A stretch of DNA of 64,000 nt from Thalassovita gelatinovora (GCF_001458355.1 NZ_CYSA01000019.1:62001-126000), one strand, 5' to 3'. Positions 33,694 to 44,304 are shown, numbered from the stretch's first letter. Made by a program: numbers and translations. The notes: a model not told the origin generated them from the sequence alone.

Positions 33694-35499
33694 TTAGAAC
33701 GTCCGCGCCTTGGGTGCGATTTTCGCCAGAGAAATACCGCCTTCGGCTTCGGTGCTCAGCGGATCGACGATCACCGGACGGTAGCTGAGATCGACCTTGT
33801 TGCCTTCAACACGGCTGACGGTGTGAATACGCCAGTTCTTGTCGTCGCGATCCGGGTAATCTTCGTGGGCATGGGCACCACGGGATTCCTTGCGTGCCTC
33901 CGCCCCGACGATGGTGGCCAAAGCGTTCGGCATCAGGTTGGTCAATTCCAGCGTTTCCATCAAATCGCTGTTCCAGATCAGCGAGGTATCGGTGACTTTC
34001 AGATCGTCCAGCTTGGCGGCGATCGCGGTCATCTTCTCAACCCCTTCCTTCAGGGTCTTGTCGGTCCGGAACACAGCTGCGTCTGCTTGCATGGTGCGTT
34101 GCATTTCCAACCGCAATTCAGCGGTGGGCGTATTCCCGTTGCCGTTGCGCAACCCGTCGAACCGGTCGAACGCCTTGTCGATCGAGGCTTGGTTCAGTTC
34201 CGGGTTCGGCGCATCGGGATCGACAATCTGTCCTGCCCGGATCGAAGCCGCGCGACCAAACACAACAAGGTCGATCAACGAGTTGGAGCCAAGGCGGTTG
34301 GCCCCATGCACCGAAGCGCAGCCAGCTTCGCCAGCGGCCATCAGGCCCGGCACGATGGCAGTCGGGTCATCCTTGCTCGGGTTCAGAACCTCGCCCCAGT
34401 AATTGGTCGGGATGCCGCCCATGTTATAGTGAACGGTCGGCAGAACCGGGATCGGTTCCTTGTGCAGATCGACACCGGCAAAAATCTTGGCGCTTTCGGA
34501 AATGCCCGGCAGGCGTTCAGCCAAAGCTTCGGCGGGCAGGTGCGACAGGTTCAGGTGAATATGATCGCCCATTTCACCAACCCCGCGACCTTCGCGGATT
34601 TCCATCGTGATCGAACGCGACACGTAATCGCGCGGTGCCAGATCTTTATACTGAGGCGCATAGCGCTCCATGAATCGTTCGCCTTCGGAGTTGGTCAGAT
34701 AACCGCCTTCCCCACGCGCACCTTCGGTGATCAGGCAGCCCGAGCCGTAGATGCCGGTCGGGTGGAACTGCACGAATTCCATGTCCTGCAATGCCAGACC
34801 GGCACGCGCCACCATGCCGCCGCCATCGCCGGTGCAGGTATGCGCCGAGGTGGCCGAGAAGAACGCGCGGCCATACCCGCCAGTGGCCAGCACCACCATC
34901 TTGGCATTGAACACGTGCATGGTGCCGTCATCGAGTTTCCAGCACACCACGCCCTGGCACACGCCATCTTCGGACATGATCAGGTCGATGGCGAAATATT
35001 CGACGTAGAATTCGGCATTGTTCTTCAGCGACTGACCGTAAAGCGTGTGCAGGATCGCATGGCCGGTCCGGTCGGCTGCGGCGCAGGTGCGCTGCACCGG
35101 CGGGCCGTCACCGAATTCGGTGGTATGACCACCAAAGGGGCGCTGATAGATTTTGCCCTCTTCCGTGCGCGAAAATGGCACGCCGTAATGTTCCAGTTCG
35201 TAAACCGCCTTGGGCGCTTCACGGGCGAGGTATTCCATCGCGTCGGTATCACCCAGCCAGTCCGACCCCTTGACGGTGTCGTACATGTGCCATTGCCAGT
35301 TATCGGGACCCATGTTGGACAGCGAAGCGGCAATACCGCCCTGTGCCGCCACAGTATGCGACCGGGTCGGGAACACCTTGGTTACGCAAGCGGTGCGCAG
35401 GCCCTGTTCGGCCATGCCCAAAGTGGCACGCAGTCCGGCACCGCCGGCACCGACGACAACCACGTCATAATCGTGCGTCTCGTATTCGTATGCAGCCAT
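33694..35499 (-). CDS. sdhA: Succinate dehydrogenase flavoprotein subunit
   Basis: 601 residues: FAD-binding [13 protein letters not shown], the flavinylated His in [32 protein letters not shown] around the active site, and [11 protein letters not shown] near the C-terminal end of the FAD domain. It oxidises succinate to fumarate on the cytoplasmic face. Length is typical. It lies 13 bases after sdhD and nine before the FkbM gene. Confidence 0.97.
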   Translation of the reverse strand: MAAYEYETHDYDVVVVGAGGAGLRATLGMAEQGLRTACVTKVFPTRSHTVAAQGGIAASLSNMGPDNWQWHMYDTVKGSDWLGDTDAMEYLAREAPKAVYELEHYGVPFSRTEEGKIYQRPFGGHTTEFGDGPPVQRTCAAADRTGHAILHTLYGQSLKNNAEFYVEYFAIDLIMSEDGVCQGVVCWKLDDGTMHVFNAKMVVLATGGYGRAFFSATSAHTCTGDGGGMVARAGLALQDMEFVQFHPTGIYGSGCLITEGARGEGGYLTNSEGERFMERYAPQYKDLAPRDYVSRSITMEIREGRGVGEMGDHIHLNLSHLPAEALAERLPGISESAKIFAGVDLHKEPIPVLPTVHYNMGGIPTNYWGEVLNPSKDDPTAIVPGLMAAGEAGCASVHGANRLGSNSLIDLVVFGRAASIRAGQIVDPDAPNPELNQASIDKAFDRFDGLRNGNGNTPTAELRLEMQRTMQADAAVFRTDKTLKEGVEKMTAIAAKLDDLKVTDTSLIWNSDLMETLELTNLMPNALATIVGAEARKESRGAHAHEDYPDRDDKNWRIHTVSRVEGNKVDLSYRPVIVDPLSTEAEGGISLAKIAPKARTF

Positions 35500-35512
35500 T
35501 TTTCTAATTCCT

Positions 35513-35884
35513 TCAGAGCGCGATCTTGGCCAGGGCGAACAGACCGAATGCGGTCAGAACGTAGGACAGGCCGATCACGAACATCACCAGCAGCTTGCGC
35601 GTGGTGCCTTGTGCATAATCTTCGATCATCATCTGAGCACCTTTTGCGAAGTGGCGCAGGCCGACCAGAAGAACCAGACCGGTTAAAACCGCCGTGAATG
35701 GACGGGAAAACGTGGCCAGCACGTCGTCGTGTGACGATCCAAGGGCACGGCCCAAGATGAAGATGAAAAGCGGGACCATACAGGCCAGTCCGACCGAACT
35801 GACGGTCATGTACCAGTGATGTTCGGTCCCGGTATGGGAAGCGCCTTTGCCCTCGGCGCGTTTGCGGGCGGTCAGATAACGCAT
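35513..35884 (-). CDS. sdhD: Succinate dehydrogenase membrane anchor subunit
   Basis: 123 residues with three membrane helices. The conserved His in [15 protein letters not shown], the typical SdhD haem/quinone segment, lies in helix two. It anchors SdhAB and helps bind haem b and ubiquinone. It is placed 13 bases after sdhC and 13 before sdhA, in the usual CDAB order. Confidence 0.92.
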   Translation of the reverse strand: MRYLTARKRAEGKGASHTGTEHHWYMTVSSVGLACMVPLFIFILGRALGSSHDDVLATFSRPFTAVLTGLVLLVGLRHFAKGAQMMIEDYAQGTTRKLLVMFVIGLSYVLTAFGLFALAKIAL

Positions 35885-35897
35885 GGCTTGGCTCCGG

Positions 35898-36281
35898 TTA
35901 AACGATAATCAGGGTCAGGACGGTCAACACGACCGATCCGATCAGGCAGGCCCAACCCAGTTTTTCAGCAGTAGGCAAATCCATCCCTTTGCCCGCATCA
36001 AAAGCGAGGTGACGCAGACCCGCGAGGTAATGATACCACAGACCCAGCACCGACAGGGTCATGACCAGATCGCCAAACCACGAAGTCAGGACGGCATCGG
36101 CCAGAGCATAATATTCAGCACTTGTCGCCGCGGCCAGCAACCACCACACGACCAGAACAACACTGACAATCAAAGCATTGCCGGTGATCCGCGTCAGAAT
36201 AGAGGTGATCGCTGTCAGCTGCGGGCGATAGATTAGGATGTGCGGAGAAAGCGGGCGCTCGGCCTTTTTCACATCAGCCAT
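35898..36281 (-). CDS. sdhC: Succinate dehydrogenase cytochrome b556 subunit
   Basis: 127 residues with three membrane helices. RPLSPHILIYRPQLTAITSILTR is the family's N-terminal quinone-site stretch (the Ser and Arg there line the ubiquinone pocket), and the haem-ligand His is in YHYLAGLRHLAFD. It is the first gene of the sdh operon. The upstream region carries twin TGTGATCACA palindromes. Confidence 0.94.
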   Translation of the reverse strand: MADVKKAERPLSPHILIYRPQLTAITSILTRITGNALIVSVVLVVWWLLAAATSAEYYALADAVLTSWFGDLVMTLSVLGLWYHYLAGLRHLAFDAGKGMDLPTAEKLGWACLIGSVVLTVLTLIIV

Positions 36282-36362
36282 ATCAGATCCTTTCAGGGTT
36301 CCCTTGCTTAACCCCCTTCTTACCGTTTTTTTCGCTCATGTCACGCGCAACGGGTGCAGCTA

Positions 36363-36370
36363 TAGCGCTA
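36363..36370. promoter_or_regulatory. TAGCGCTA palindrome before sdhC
   Basis: An eight-base palindrome with a GCGC centre, 81 bases before the sdhC start and 32 bases downstream of the twin boxes relative to transcription. LacI-type regulators often bind such GCGC-centred sites; CceR of Rhodobacter, a LacI-family central-carbon regulator, is one candidate (from memory). Short, so tentative. Confidence 0.3.
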
Positions 36371-36402
36371 AACTTTGCATAAAATTCAGAAATCCAATCA
36401 TT

Positions 36403-36433
36403 TGTGATCACAGCGAAACCCAGTGTGATCACA
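36403..36433. promoter_or_regulatory. Twin TGTGATCACA operator of the sdh operon
   Basis: Two perfect ten-base palindromes TGTGATCACA at 36403-36412 and 36424-36433, start-to-start distance 21 bases, separated by 11. The outer flanks are T-rich on the left and A-rich on the right, making the whole element near-symmetric. It lies 121 bases before sdhC. The identical arrangement precedes sucC (42974-43004). Confidence 0.8.
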
Positions 36434-36687
36434 AAAATAACCTTATTGATTTTATCGGAATTGAGAGCGATTCCAGAACGTAACTTTGCATATGCAGCAA
36501 CGCCGCTTCATTCAATCAATGCACATGACGCCAAATCATCCGACATCGGGGCACTTCAATATCCCGTGTCGCGATCAGTCGGTAACGGGCGTCCGGCTGA
36601 CCACAGGATTGCCTGAAAACTCGATCCGCAGCAAAGGCGCGAAACCGGAGTTCACTGCGACCGTGTGATCATTCGAGTCAACAGTGA

Positions 36688-37722
36688 TCAGATCGGCATC
36701 AAGGCCCAATAATCAAGGTCTAACAGAACTTCAGGCAAGTATTTCCCATCCTCGCCCTTCAGTTGGAACGCATCGCCACCCTTAGTGGCGACCAGCCGCA
36801 ACCGGATCGCGCCGACGCCCGGTGCGGATGTTTCGGCCTTGTCCAGGACTTCGGACCAGGCTTTGACCGTCAATCCGCTGAAACAGGGGTTGGCGTGGGC
36901 CCCACCATTCAGGCCGACGATCATCTGCGCATTGGCCAGCCCGTTGAACGACAGCGCGCGGGCCATCGAAATAATGTGACCACCATAGATCAACCGCTGT
37001 CCGTCAGGGCGGAAGGTAGCGTCGAAATGTACCTTGGCGGTGTTCTGCCACAAGCGAGTTGCCAGCATATGTTCGGCTTCTTCAATCGTCACCCCATCCA
37101 CATGGTCGATCTTTTCACCGATTTCATAATCGCCCCAACGATGCGGTTCGCCCGCCTGAACGAAATCATAATTGGAAAAATCCAACCCGTCGGGGATCAC
37201 CAGATCTTCGGCCGGGATCACCGTGCGTAGATCGGGGATAACGGTATCAGGGGCAGCTGCGTCCAGATCGCGTTTGCGCACCATCACCCAACGGACGTAG
37301 TCCAGAACCACTTCCCCCATCTGGTTCATGCCACGGGTGCGCACGTAAACGACGCCGGATTTACCATTGGAATTCTGTTTCAGCCCGATCACTTCGGACA
37401 CCGACCGCAACGTGTCGCCGGGATAGACCGGTTGCAACCAACGGCCTTCGGCATACCCCAGATTGGCCACCGCGTTCAGCGACACATCCGGTACCGTCTT
37501 GCCGAACACCACGTGGAACGCGGCCAGATCGTCAAGCGGACTTGCTTCCAGACCACAGTCACGGGCAAATTCATCAGAGGAATAAAGCGCGTGACGGGCG
37601 GGATAGAGCGCGTGATAAAGCGCCCGTTCACCTTCGCCCACGGTACGCGGAACCGCATGTGCGATAACATCGCCCAGCTTGTAATCCTCGAAAAAGCGGC
37701 CTGCATTGGTCTTCGCCATCAT
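36688..37722 (-). CDS. mch: Mesaconyl-CoA hydratase (MaoC-like, double hot-dog)
   Basis: 344 residues: TNAGRFFEDYKLGDVIAHAVPRTVGEGERALYHALY at the start and two MaoC-like hot-dog halves (about 10-170 and 190-340); the second half has HFDATFRPDGQRLIYGGHIISMARALS. This matches mesaconyl-(C1)-CoA hydratase (beta-methylmalyl-CoA dehydratase), which interconverts mesaconyl-CoA and beta-methylmalyl-CoA in the ethylmalonyl-CoA pathway. GGAG precedes two adjacent ATGs (37722, 37719), and the second may be used. It is last in an operon with mcl2, a NnrU gene and a DUF1737 gene. Confidence 0.88.
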   Translation of the reverse strand: MMAKTNAGRFFEDYKLGDVIAHAVPRTVGEGERALYHALYPARHALYSSDEFARDCGLEASPLDDLAAFHVVFGKTVPDVSLNAVANLGYAEGRWLQPVYPGDTLRSVSEVIGLKQNSNGKSGVVYVRTRGMNQMGEVVLDYVRWVMVRKRDLDAAAPDTVIPDLRTVIPAEDLVIPDGLDFSNYDFVQAGEPHRWGDYEIGEKIDHVDGVTIEEAEHMLATRLWQNTAKVHFDATFRPDGQRLIYGGHIISMARALSFNGLANAQMIVGLNGGAHANPCFSGLTVKAWSEVLDKAETSAPGVGAIRLRLVATKGGDAFQLKGEDGKYLPEVLLDLDYWALMPI

Positions 37723-37922
37723 TGGTCTCCAAGTTTCAGTTCGGGATGGTATTCGCCGGGGGTGTCTTTGATCACCGCCTGTCCACAGCGCATGACCCCG
37801 TTGGCGGTATCAAAGGCATAAGTCGGATCGCCATGCAGCGCCCAGCCTTTGTTCAGAGCCTCTGTCACCTTGTGGCAGAAGGCCGAGGTGTCATCGGCAG
37901 TCAGAAAACGATAGATTTTCAT
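37719..37922 (-). CDS. DUF1737 protein
   Basis: 67 residues, the size of the DUF1737 domain: KIYRFLTADDTSAFCHKVTEALNKGWALHGDPTYAFD, then a short beta-rich end. The ATG at 37922 is favoured over 37931, which leaves no room for a ribosome site. It lies between a NnrU gene (5-base gap) and mch (overlapping stop/start). Function unknown; its fixed place among ethylmalonyl-CoA pathway genes is notable. Confidence 0.75.
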   Translation of the reverse strand: MKIYRFLTADDTSAFCHKVTEALNKGWALHGDPTYAFDTANGVMRCGQAVIKDTPGEYHPELKLGDQ

Positions 37923-37927
37923 GGGTG

Positions 37928-38473
37928 TCATCCAAACGGGTTATAGCCAAGCCAGATGTGGATCATGGCGATTACGCCGAACACCAAAACCGTCCCGACA
38001 GCGGCACCGATTTCCTTGCCGGTCGAAAATTCGGTCGGTTTCTTCCAGTCCGGTTCGATTTTATTGATCAGGACCACTTCCAATACGGCCCAGATCATCA
38101 AACCACCGAATAGAATGAAGGACGGCACGTCGCCGTTCACGATCAAGTGGCCCAAGGCCCAGACCTTGACCCCGGTCAATTGCGGATGGCGCACTTTCGC
38201 TGTGATCCGGGTTTTCATGCCCGAAGCAGCAAAGAAATAGATCGAAACCAGCATCAGCAGGTTGTTGATCCCGGCCAGCATCGGGGAGCGTCCCCAGAAT
38301 ACTGCGCCGTCCGCCATACGGTACCCGACCACCATCAGCACCAACGACACAAGCAGCGCCAACGCGATCGGCCCCTTGCCCTTTTCGCCCCAAGTGGCGC
38401 GCAATTCGGGTGCCACCCGTTTGAACAAATGCGCTGCGGACCACAGCAATACGCCCAGAACAAGCCAGATCAT
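37928..38473 (-). CDS. NnrU-family membrane protein
   Basis: About 181 residues with six hydrophobic segments, of the NnrU family: HLFKRVAPELRATWGEKGKG, KVRHPQLTGVKVWALGHLIVNGD and the following FILFGGLMIWAVLE. NnrU was named for a link to nitric oxide metabolism and resembles isoprenylcysteine methyltransferase-type membrane proteins. GGAGG five bases before ATG 38473 fixes the start. It is co-transcribed with mcl2 and mch, where denitrification genes are absent, so its role here is unclear. Confidence 0.8.
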   Translation of the reverse strand: MIWLVLGVLLWSAAHLFKRVAPELRATWGEKGKGPIALALLVSLVLMVVGYRMADGAVFWGRSPMLAGINNLLMLVSIYFFAASGMKTRITAKVRHPQLTGVKVWALGHLIVNGDVPSFILFGGLMIWAVLEVVLINKIEPDWKKPTEFSTGKEIGAAVGTVLVFGVIAMIHIWLGYNPFG

Positions 38474-38513
38474 GAAGGCCTCCATTAGAGAAATTTCTGG
38501 GCGCTACTGTGCC

Positions 38514-39371
38514 TTATTTGGCCAGTTCGGCAATAGCCGCAGCCTTGGCCAGGGCTTTTTTCGCGGTTTCGACATGCAGATTTTCGACGATCTTGCCATC
38601 AACCACCGCGACGCCCTGCCCAGCGGCTTCGATTTCTTCAAAGGCGGCGATTTGGCGTTTGGCCAGCTCGATCTCAGCCTCGGAAGGGGCGAAGGCGGCG
38701 TTGGTTACGTCCACCTGCGCTGGATGGATCAGGGTTTTGCCATCATAGCCCAGATCGCGGCCCTGATCGCATTCGACCTTCAACCCCTCGTCATCCTTGA
38801 ACTGATTATAGACCCCATCGATGGCAACCACGTTATGCGACCGTGCCGCCAACAGGATGGTTTGCAACGCCACTTGCATCGGTAAACGGTCGGCGCGGAA
38901 CCGGCAATTCAATTCCTTAGCCAAATCATTGGTCCCCGCCACGAAACCGGCCAGTTGCGGGTGGGCGGCGATTTCCAGCGCATTGAGAATGCCCAGAGGG
39001 GTTTCCATCATCGCCCAGATCGGTTTGCCATTGCCCAAAAGATCGGCCAGCGCCTGCACATCTGCGGCCGAATTGACCTTGGGCAGCAGGAAAGCATCGG
39101 CGTCCGCGTCGCGCAGCGCTTCGACATCACCTGCCCCCCATTCGGTATCAAGCCCGTTGATCCGGATGATCTTGACACGATTGCCATAGCCGCCCTGCCC
39201 CAGCGCCGCCTTCAGCGTCGCGCGGGCGTCAACCTTGGCATCGGGGGTTACTGCGTCTTCAAGGTCAAAGATGATCGCATCGACCGGCAGGCTGCGGGCC
39301 TTCTCCAGCGCCCGGTCCTTAGACCCGGGAATATAGAGTACCGAACGATAAGGGCGGGCGGTCATGTCCAT
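38514..39371 (-). CDS. mcl2: Malyl-CoA lyase superfamily protein, (3S)-malyl-CoA thioesterase type
   Basis: 285 residues of the HpcH/HpaI-CitE superfamily: RPYRSVLYIPGSKDRALEKA, IIFDLEDAVTPDAK, IIRINGLDTEWG, LPKVNSAADV, METPLGILNA and GYDGKTLIHPAQV. The short N-terminus and PYRS-YIPGS start match Mcl2 (malyl-CoA thioesterase) rather than Mcl1 lyase. Mcl2 releases malate and CoA at the end of glyoxylate condensation in the ethylmalonyl-CoA pathway. GAGGAG lies six bases before ATG 39371. First gene of the mcl2-nnrU-DUF1737-mch operon. A lyase role cannot be excluded by eye. Confidence 0.8.
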   Translation of the reverse strand: MDMTARPYRSVLYIPGSKDRALEKARSLPVDAIIFDLEDAVTPDAKVDARATLKAALGQGGYGNRVKIIRINGLDTEWGAGDVEALRDADADAFLLPKVNSAADVQALADLLGNGKPIWAMMETPLGILNALEIAAHPQLAGFVAGTNDLAKELNCRFRADRLPMQVALQTILLAARSHNVVAIDGVYNQFKDDEGLKVECDQGRDLGYDGKTLIHPAQVDVTNAAFAPSEAEIELAKRQIAAFEEIEAAGQGVAVVDGKIVENLHVETAKKALAKAAAIAELAK

Positions 39372-39694
39372 TTGCATCTCCTCGCAACAATCTTGCGCGG
39401 AATTGGGCATTTTTAATCAAAAACTTCAAGCAGATTTTTGCCGCATTGCAGAAATCGCAAGACAATGATCCTGCGTAACGTCACGTTTACCGCGGCTTCA
39501 ACCACTGATGTGCCTCTCCACCCCACCGGATCAGAAGCGGGATCACCGTTCGGCCAAATCCTCCCAACATGAACGACAAGATGTCCAACCCTTCGATTCG
39601 GGTCTTTTTGGGGCTGGTCGACCGGACAGTTTGCCTTGGCATAGCGGGCAAAGTTGCCGGAAACAGGGGGGGCACGGGGCCTGATCCGGCGTGG
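39372..39694. other. Intergenic region between mcl2 and TauE/SafE genes
   Basis: About 320 bases. The part near 39420-39470 is AT-rich and holds the probable mcl2 promoter (TTTTTGCCGCATTGC and an inverted TTGC/GCAA pair). A minus-strand frame at 39487-39675 could encode 62 residues with a hydrophobic middle, but no ribosome site or family resemblance supports it. Confidence 0.4.
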
Positions 39695-40447
39695 TCAGGT
39701 CACACCATCCCAGATCAGTTTCGTCCCGGTCAGGATCAGCAAAACATATGTCAGCCCGAAAAAGACCCGGTCCGAAACCTTGTAATGCAACCGCACCCCG
39801 ATCCATGCCCCCAGCAGGGCAAACGGGGCCAACACGATATCCGCCAGCAAAGTCTGATATGTAAAGATACCAAGAAACCCATACAAAACAAATTTGAACA
39901 GGTTGATGGCCCAGAAGATGAGCACGGTCGTCGCCTGATACGGGGTTTTGCCCAACTTCCGTGACAGAAGATAAACCGCAGCAGGCGGCCCACCCGCGTG
40001 ACTGACAAAGCTGGTAAAGCCGGTGACCACCCCGGCAATTGCCCCGCCCCAGATCGGCAGCGATCGCTTTGGGGCTGAAATTACGCCAAGTCGCATTCCC
40101 ACCTGCCACAGCACAAAAACCACCGCGATTCCTCCGATCAGCACGCGGAGAATATCGGCATCGACGCTCTGGTACAGCCAACCGCCCAGAACAACCCCCG
40201 GCAACGCGCCCAAGATCAGTATCCGAGCATCAGGCCAGTTCCACTTTTTCCAATAGGGTCGCAGGGTCGAGACATCGATCAGCATCAACAGCGGCAGCAT
40301 GATACCAAGTGCCTGAGCCGGTTCCAACACGATGGCGAGAATCGCGGCAGAAGCGAAAGCAGCCCCAGACCCAAAACCGCCCTTGGAAATACCCGCAAAA
40401 ACCGCAGCAGCTGCGGCAATCGCCGAAGCCATCAAATCCATCTGCAT
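39695..40447 (-). CDS. TauE/SafE-family membrane transporter (second copy)
   Basis: 250 residues with about eight membrane helices. Motifs: AAAAVFAGISKGGFGSGAAF in the first half and GVVTGFTSFVSHAGGPPAAVYLL in the second, the latter characteristic of a TauE/SafE subgroup distinct from the gene at 15270. It is probably an anion exporter or importer. Start ATG 40447; an ATG two codons later is possible. It is divergent from mdh across 161 bases. Confidence 0.85.
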   Translation of the reverse strand: MQMDLMASAIAAAAAVFAGISKGGFGSGAAFASAAILAIVLEPAQALGIMLPLLMLIDVSTLRPYWKKWNWPDARILILGALPGVVLGGWLYQSVDADILRVLIGGIAVVFVLWQVGMRLGVISAPKRSLPIWGGAIAGVVTGFTSFVSHAGGPPAAVYLLSRKLGKTPYQATTVLIFWAINLFKFVLYGFLGIFTYQTLLADIVLAPFALLGAWIGVRLHYKVSDRVFFGLTYVLLILTGTKLIWDGVT

Positions 40448-40488
40448 TTCCGCAACCCCTTTCGTTCGCGCTATCATGCCTGATTTAG

Positions 40489-41571
<1,083 letters not shown>

Positions 41572-41598
41572 GCGTCAGATCACCTGCAAGGCATCTCG

Positions 41599-41626
41599 AA
41601 AGGGTCCGGTTTCCGGGCCCTTTTTC
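41599..41626 (+). terminator. Terminator after mdh
   Basis: AAAGGGTCCGG-TTT-CCGGGCCCTTT followed by TTC, 27 bases past the mdh stop. A-rich on the left arm, so it may also serve the convergent TetR gene. Confidence 0.85.
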
Positions 41627-41638
41627 TTTGCTTTCGGC

Positions 41639-42226
41639 TCAGGGCTTCACCAGCGCCAGATGGGTGACCCGCTGCATTTCGGCCAGATACTCAACTTCCG
41701 GCCAGCCGTTTTCCAACACGCAATGCGCCCAGCCGTCCATGTTAAGCAGGGTGAAATACAAATCTGTCGCCCTTGCCTCGGTCAGGTGATCCAGCAGATC
41801 GCCATCGGCTTTGAGCGCGCTGACCGCCGCCGCGCAGCCTTCCTTCATCGCGCGAATGCGGTCCTCCCAGGCGGATTTGGCCTCCTCGTCGCCGGGTCCC
41901 ATCCGCATCAGCGATTGTTTCAACGGGTAAATAGCGGGAAAGAATTCCAGCATCGCCTGGGTATAAGCGGTGAGGCGGCTGCGCCCATCCGGTGCGGCGC
42001 GGCTGGGTGCCAGCCGGGCGTCGACATCCAGCTGGTCGCCGAAATGCAGAATCGCAGCGGTCAGCATCTCGGACCGATTGGTGAAATGGTCATAGACCGT
42101 TTGCCGGGTGACCCCTGCGGCCTTGGCCACATCGATCATCCGCAGGAGCGATCCCTCGGGGGCGAGCAACAGAGAAAGTACAGTATCCAGAAGGAGATGG
42201 CGGGTTTTCGTTCGCTTATTTGACAT
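41639..42226 (-). CDS. TetR-family regulator
   Basis: 195 residues: N-terminal helix-turn-helix (RMIDVAKAAGVTRQTVYDHFTNRSEML, about residues 30-57) and a helical ligand domain with WAHCVLENGWPEV near the end. It is divergent from the DUF4345 gene, and three copies of a TTGACA-N3-TGTAAG motif lie between them, one on its own start codon, so it likely represses itself and its neighbour. Ligand unknown. Confidence 0.88.
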   Translation of the reverse strand: MSNKRTKTRHLLLDTVLSLLLAPEGSLLRMIDVAKAAGVTRQTVYDHFTNRSEMLTAAILHFGDQLDVDARLAPSRAAPDGRSRLTAYTQAMLEFFPAIYPLKQSLMRMGPGDEEAKSAWEDRIRAMKEGCAAAVSALKADGDLLDHLTEARATDLYFTLLNMDGWAHCVLENGWPEVEYLAEMQRVTHLALVKP

Positions 42227-42296
42227 GATGTAAGATTTTTAATTGACATGATGTAAGGTTTTGCGGCATCTAACCAACATTCTTACACCGTGTCAA
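42220..42296. promoter_or_regulatory. Three-copy operator between tetR-type and DUF4345 genes
   Basis: TTGACATGATGTAAG occurs at 42220-42234 and 42243-42257 (23 bases apart), and an inverted variant CTTACACCGTGTCAA at 42282-42296. Each unit is itself a pseudo-palindrome TTGACA-N3-TGTAA. Copy one covers the TetR start codon and copy three ends 13 bases before the DUF4345 start, consistent with autoregulation and control of both genes. Confidence 0.75.
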
Positions 42297-42309
42297 AAAG
42301 AGACTTACC

Positions 42310-42723
42310 ATGACAAAATTCATCAAACCCTTCCTCTTCCTGTCTTCGGCCGTCCTGCTACTGGTCGGCCTGATGCTCAGCTTCGCACCGGACGTGATGT
42401 ATGCCAGTTCGGGTCATAGCCTGCCCGACATGACCCTGCTGCGCTCCGACCTGCGTTCGGGCGGGATGGTCTTGCTGGTCTGCGGCCTGTTCGTGCTCTG
42501 GTCCGCGCTGCGGGGCAGCCGCATCGAACTGGCGCTGCTGCTGTCTGCCCTGGCCTATCTCGGCTACGGTCTGGGTCGCGTTGTCAGCCTTGGCTTCGAC
42601 GGGGCGCCGGACACGACGCTCGCCACGGTCATGGCCATTGAATGGGTCTTGGGGCTGACCGCGCTCGTCTTGCTGTGGCGGGGCAAAGGAGCCGGGAACG
42701 GCACGCCGATGGCTGCGAATTAA
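42310..42723 (+). CDS. DUF4345 membrane protein
   Basis: 137 residues with four membrane helices: FLFLSSAVLLLVGLMLSFAPDVMY, then the conserved LLRSDLRSGGMVLLVCG, LALLLSALAYLGYGLGRVVSL and IEWVLGLTALVLLW. It matches DUF4345, uncharacterised small membrane proteins often next to a TetR gene. A perfect-looking terminator follows. It is probably a repressor-controlled membrane function; the substrate or role is unknown. Confidence 0.8.
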   Translation: MTKFIKPFLFLSSAVLLLVGLMLSFAPDVMYASSGHSLPDMTLLRSDLRSGGMVLLVCGLFVLWSALRGSRIELALLLSALAYLGYGLGRVVSLGFDGAPDTTLATVMAIEWVLGLTALVLLWRGKGAGNGTPMAAN

Positions 42724-42746
42724 GTCCGCATTCAGAACCGAAAACA

Positions 42747-42786
42747 GGCGGGTCTCATCTGGGTGATGAGGCCCGCCTTTTTTTTT
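42747..42786 (+). terminator. Terminator after the DUF4345 gene
   Basis: GGCGGG-T-CTCATC pairs with GATGAG-G-CCCGCC (42747-42777) and is followed by nine T residues, 24 bases past the stop. Confidence 0.9.
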
Positions 42787-43110
42787 GCGCCGAACCCGTA
42801 CACTCTGCGCGCTCCCTTCGACACGACCCGCCCCGCAGACGCGGCAAGCCACCGTTAAAAAAACCGACAGGGGCCGCGTTCTTCGGCCCTGCGGAAAAAC
42901 TTGACCTGATAATCTTCGGCTATTTGAATAAATTTGGCGGACTGCGAATCACGTCAAAAGCAGACTCCGCGTTTGTGATCACACTTTTCAAAGCTGTGAT
43001 CACAAAACGCAGAAATATCCGCCAAATCCCGCCACGCCCTAAAAAAACAATTAAACATTGCGTTGGCCTATGTCAGACCATGCTTAATCGTAGCAAGACG
43101 GGACAATTTC
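42787..43110. other. Control region of the suc operon
   Basis: About 320 bases without a gene. After GC-rich spacer, the twin TGTGATCACA boxes lie at 42974-43004, then an A-rich stretch and TTGCGT (43058-43063) with a possible CTTAAT -10 (43083-43088) before the sucC ribosome site. Confidence 0.55.
42974..43004. promoter_or_regulatory. Twin TGTGATCACA operator of the suc operon
   Basis: Perfect palindromes TGTGATCACA at 42974-42983 and 42995-43004, again 21 bases apart with an 11-base spacer of unrelated sequence, flanked by GTTT on the left and AAAA on the right. It lies 106 bases before sucC. Spacing and flanks match the sdh element exactly, while the spacers differ, which indicates selection on the boxes. 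Confidence 0.82.

Positions 43111-44304
<1,194 letters not shown>

Larger units (their letters stand above)
36282..36687. other. Control region of the sdh operon
   Basis: About 400 bases with no gene. It contains the sdhC leader, a TAGCGCTA palindrome (36363-36370), the twin TGTGATCACA boxes (36403-36433) and, 230 bases further up, a single partial box TGTGATCATT (36664-36673) just beyond the mch stop. Short frames here lack ribosome sites. Confidence 0.6.

Noticed and set aside
33661-35697. Long plus-strand frame antisense to sdhA
   Set aside because: sdhA is certain on the minus strand; the antisense product shows no motif.
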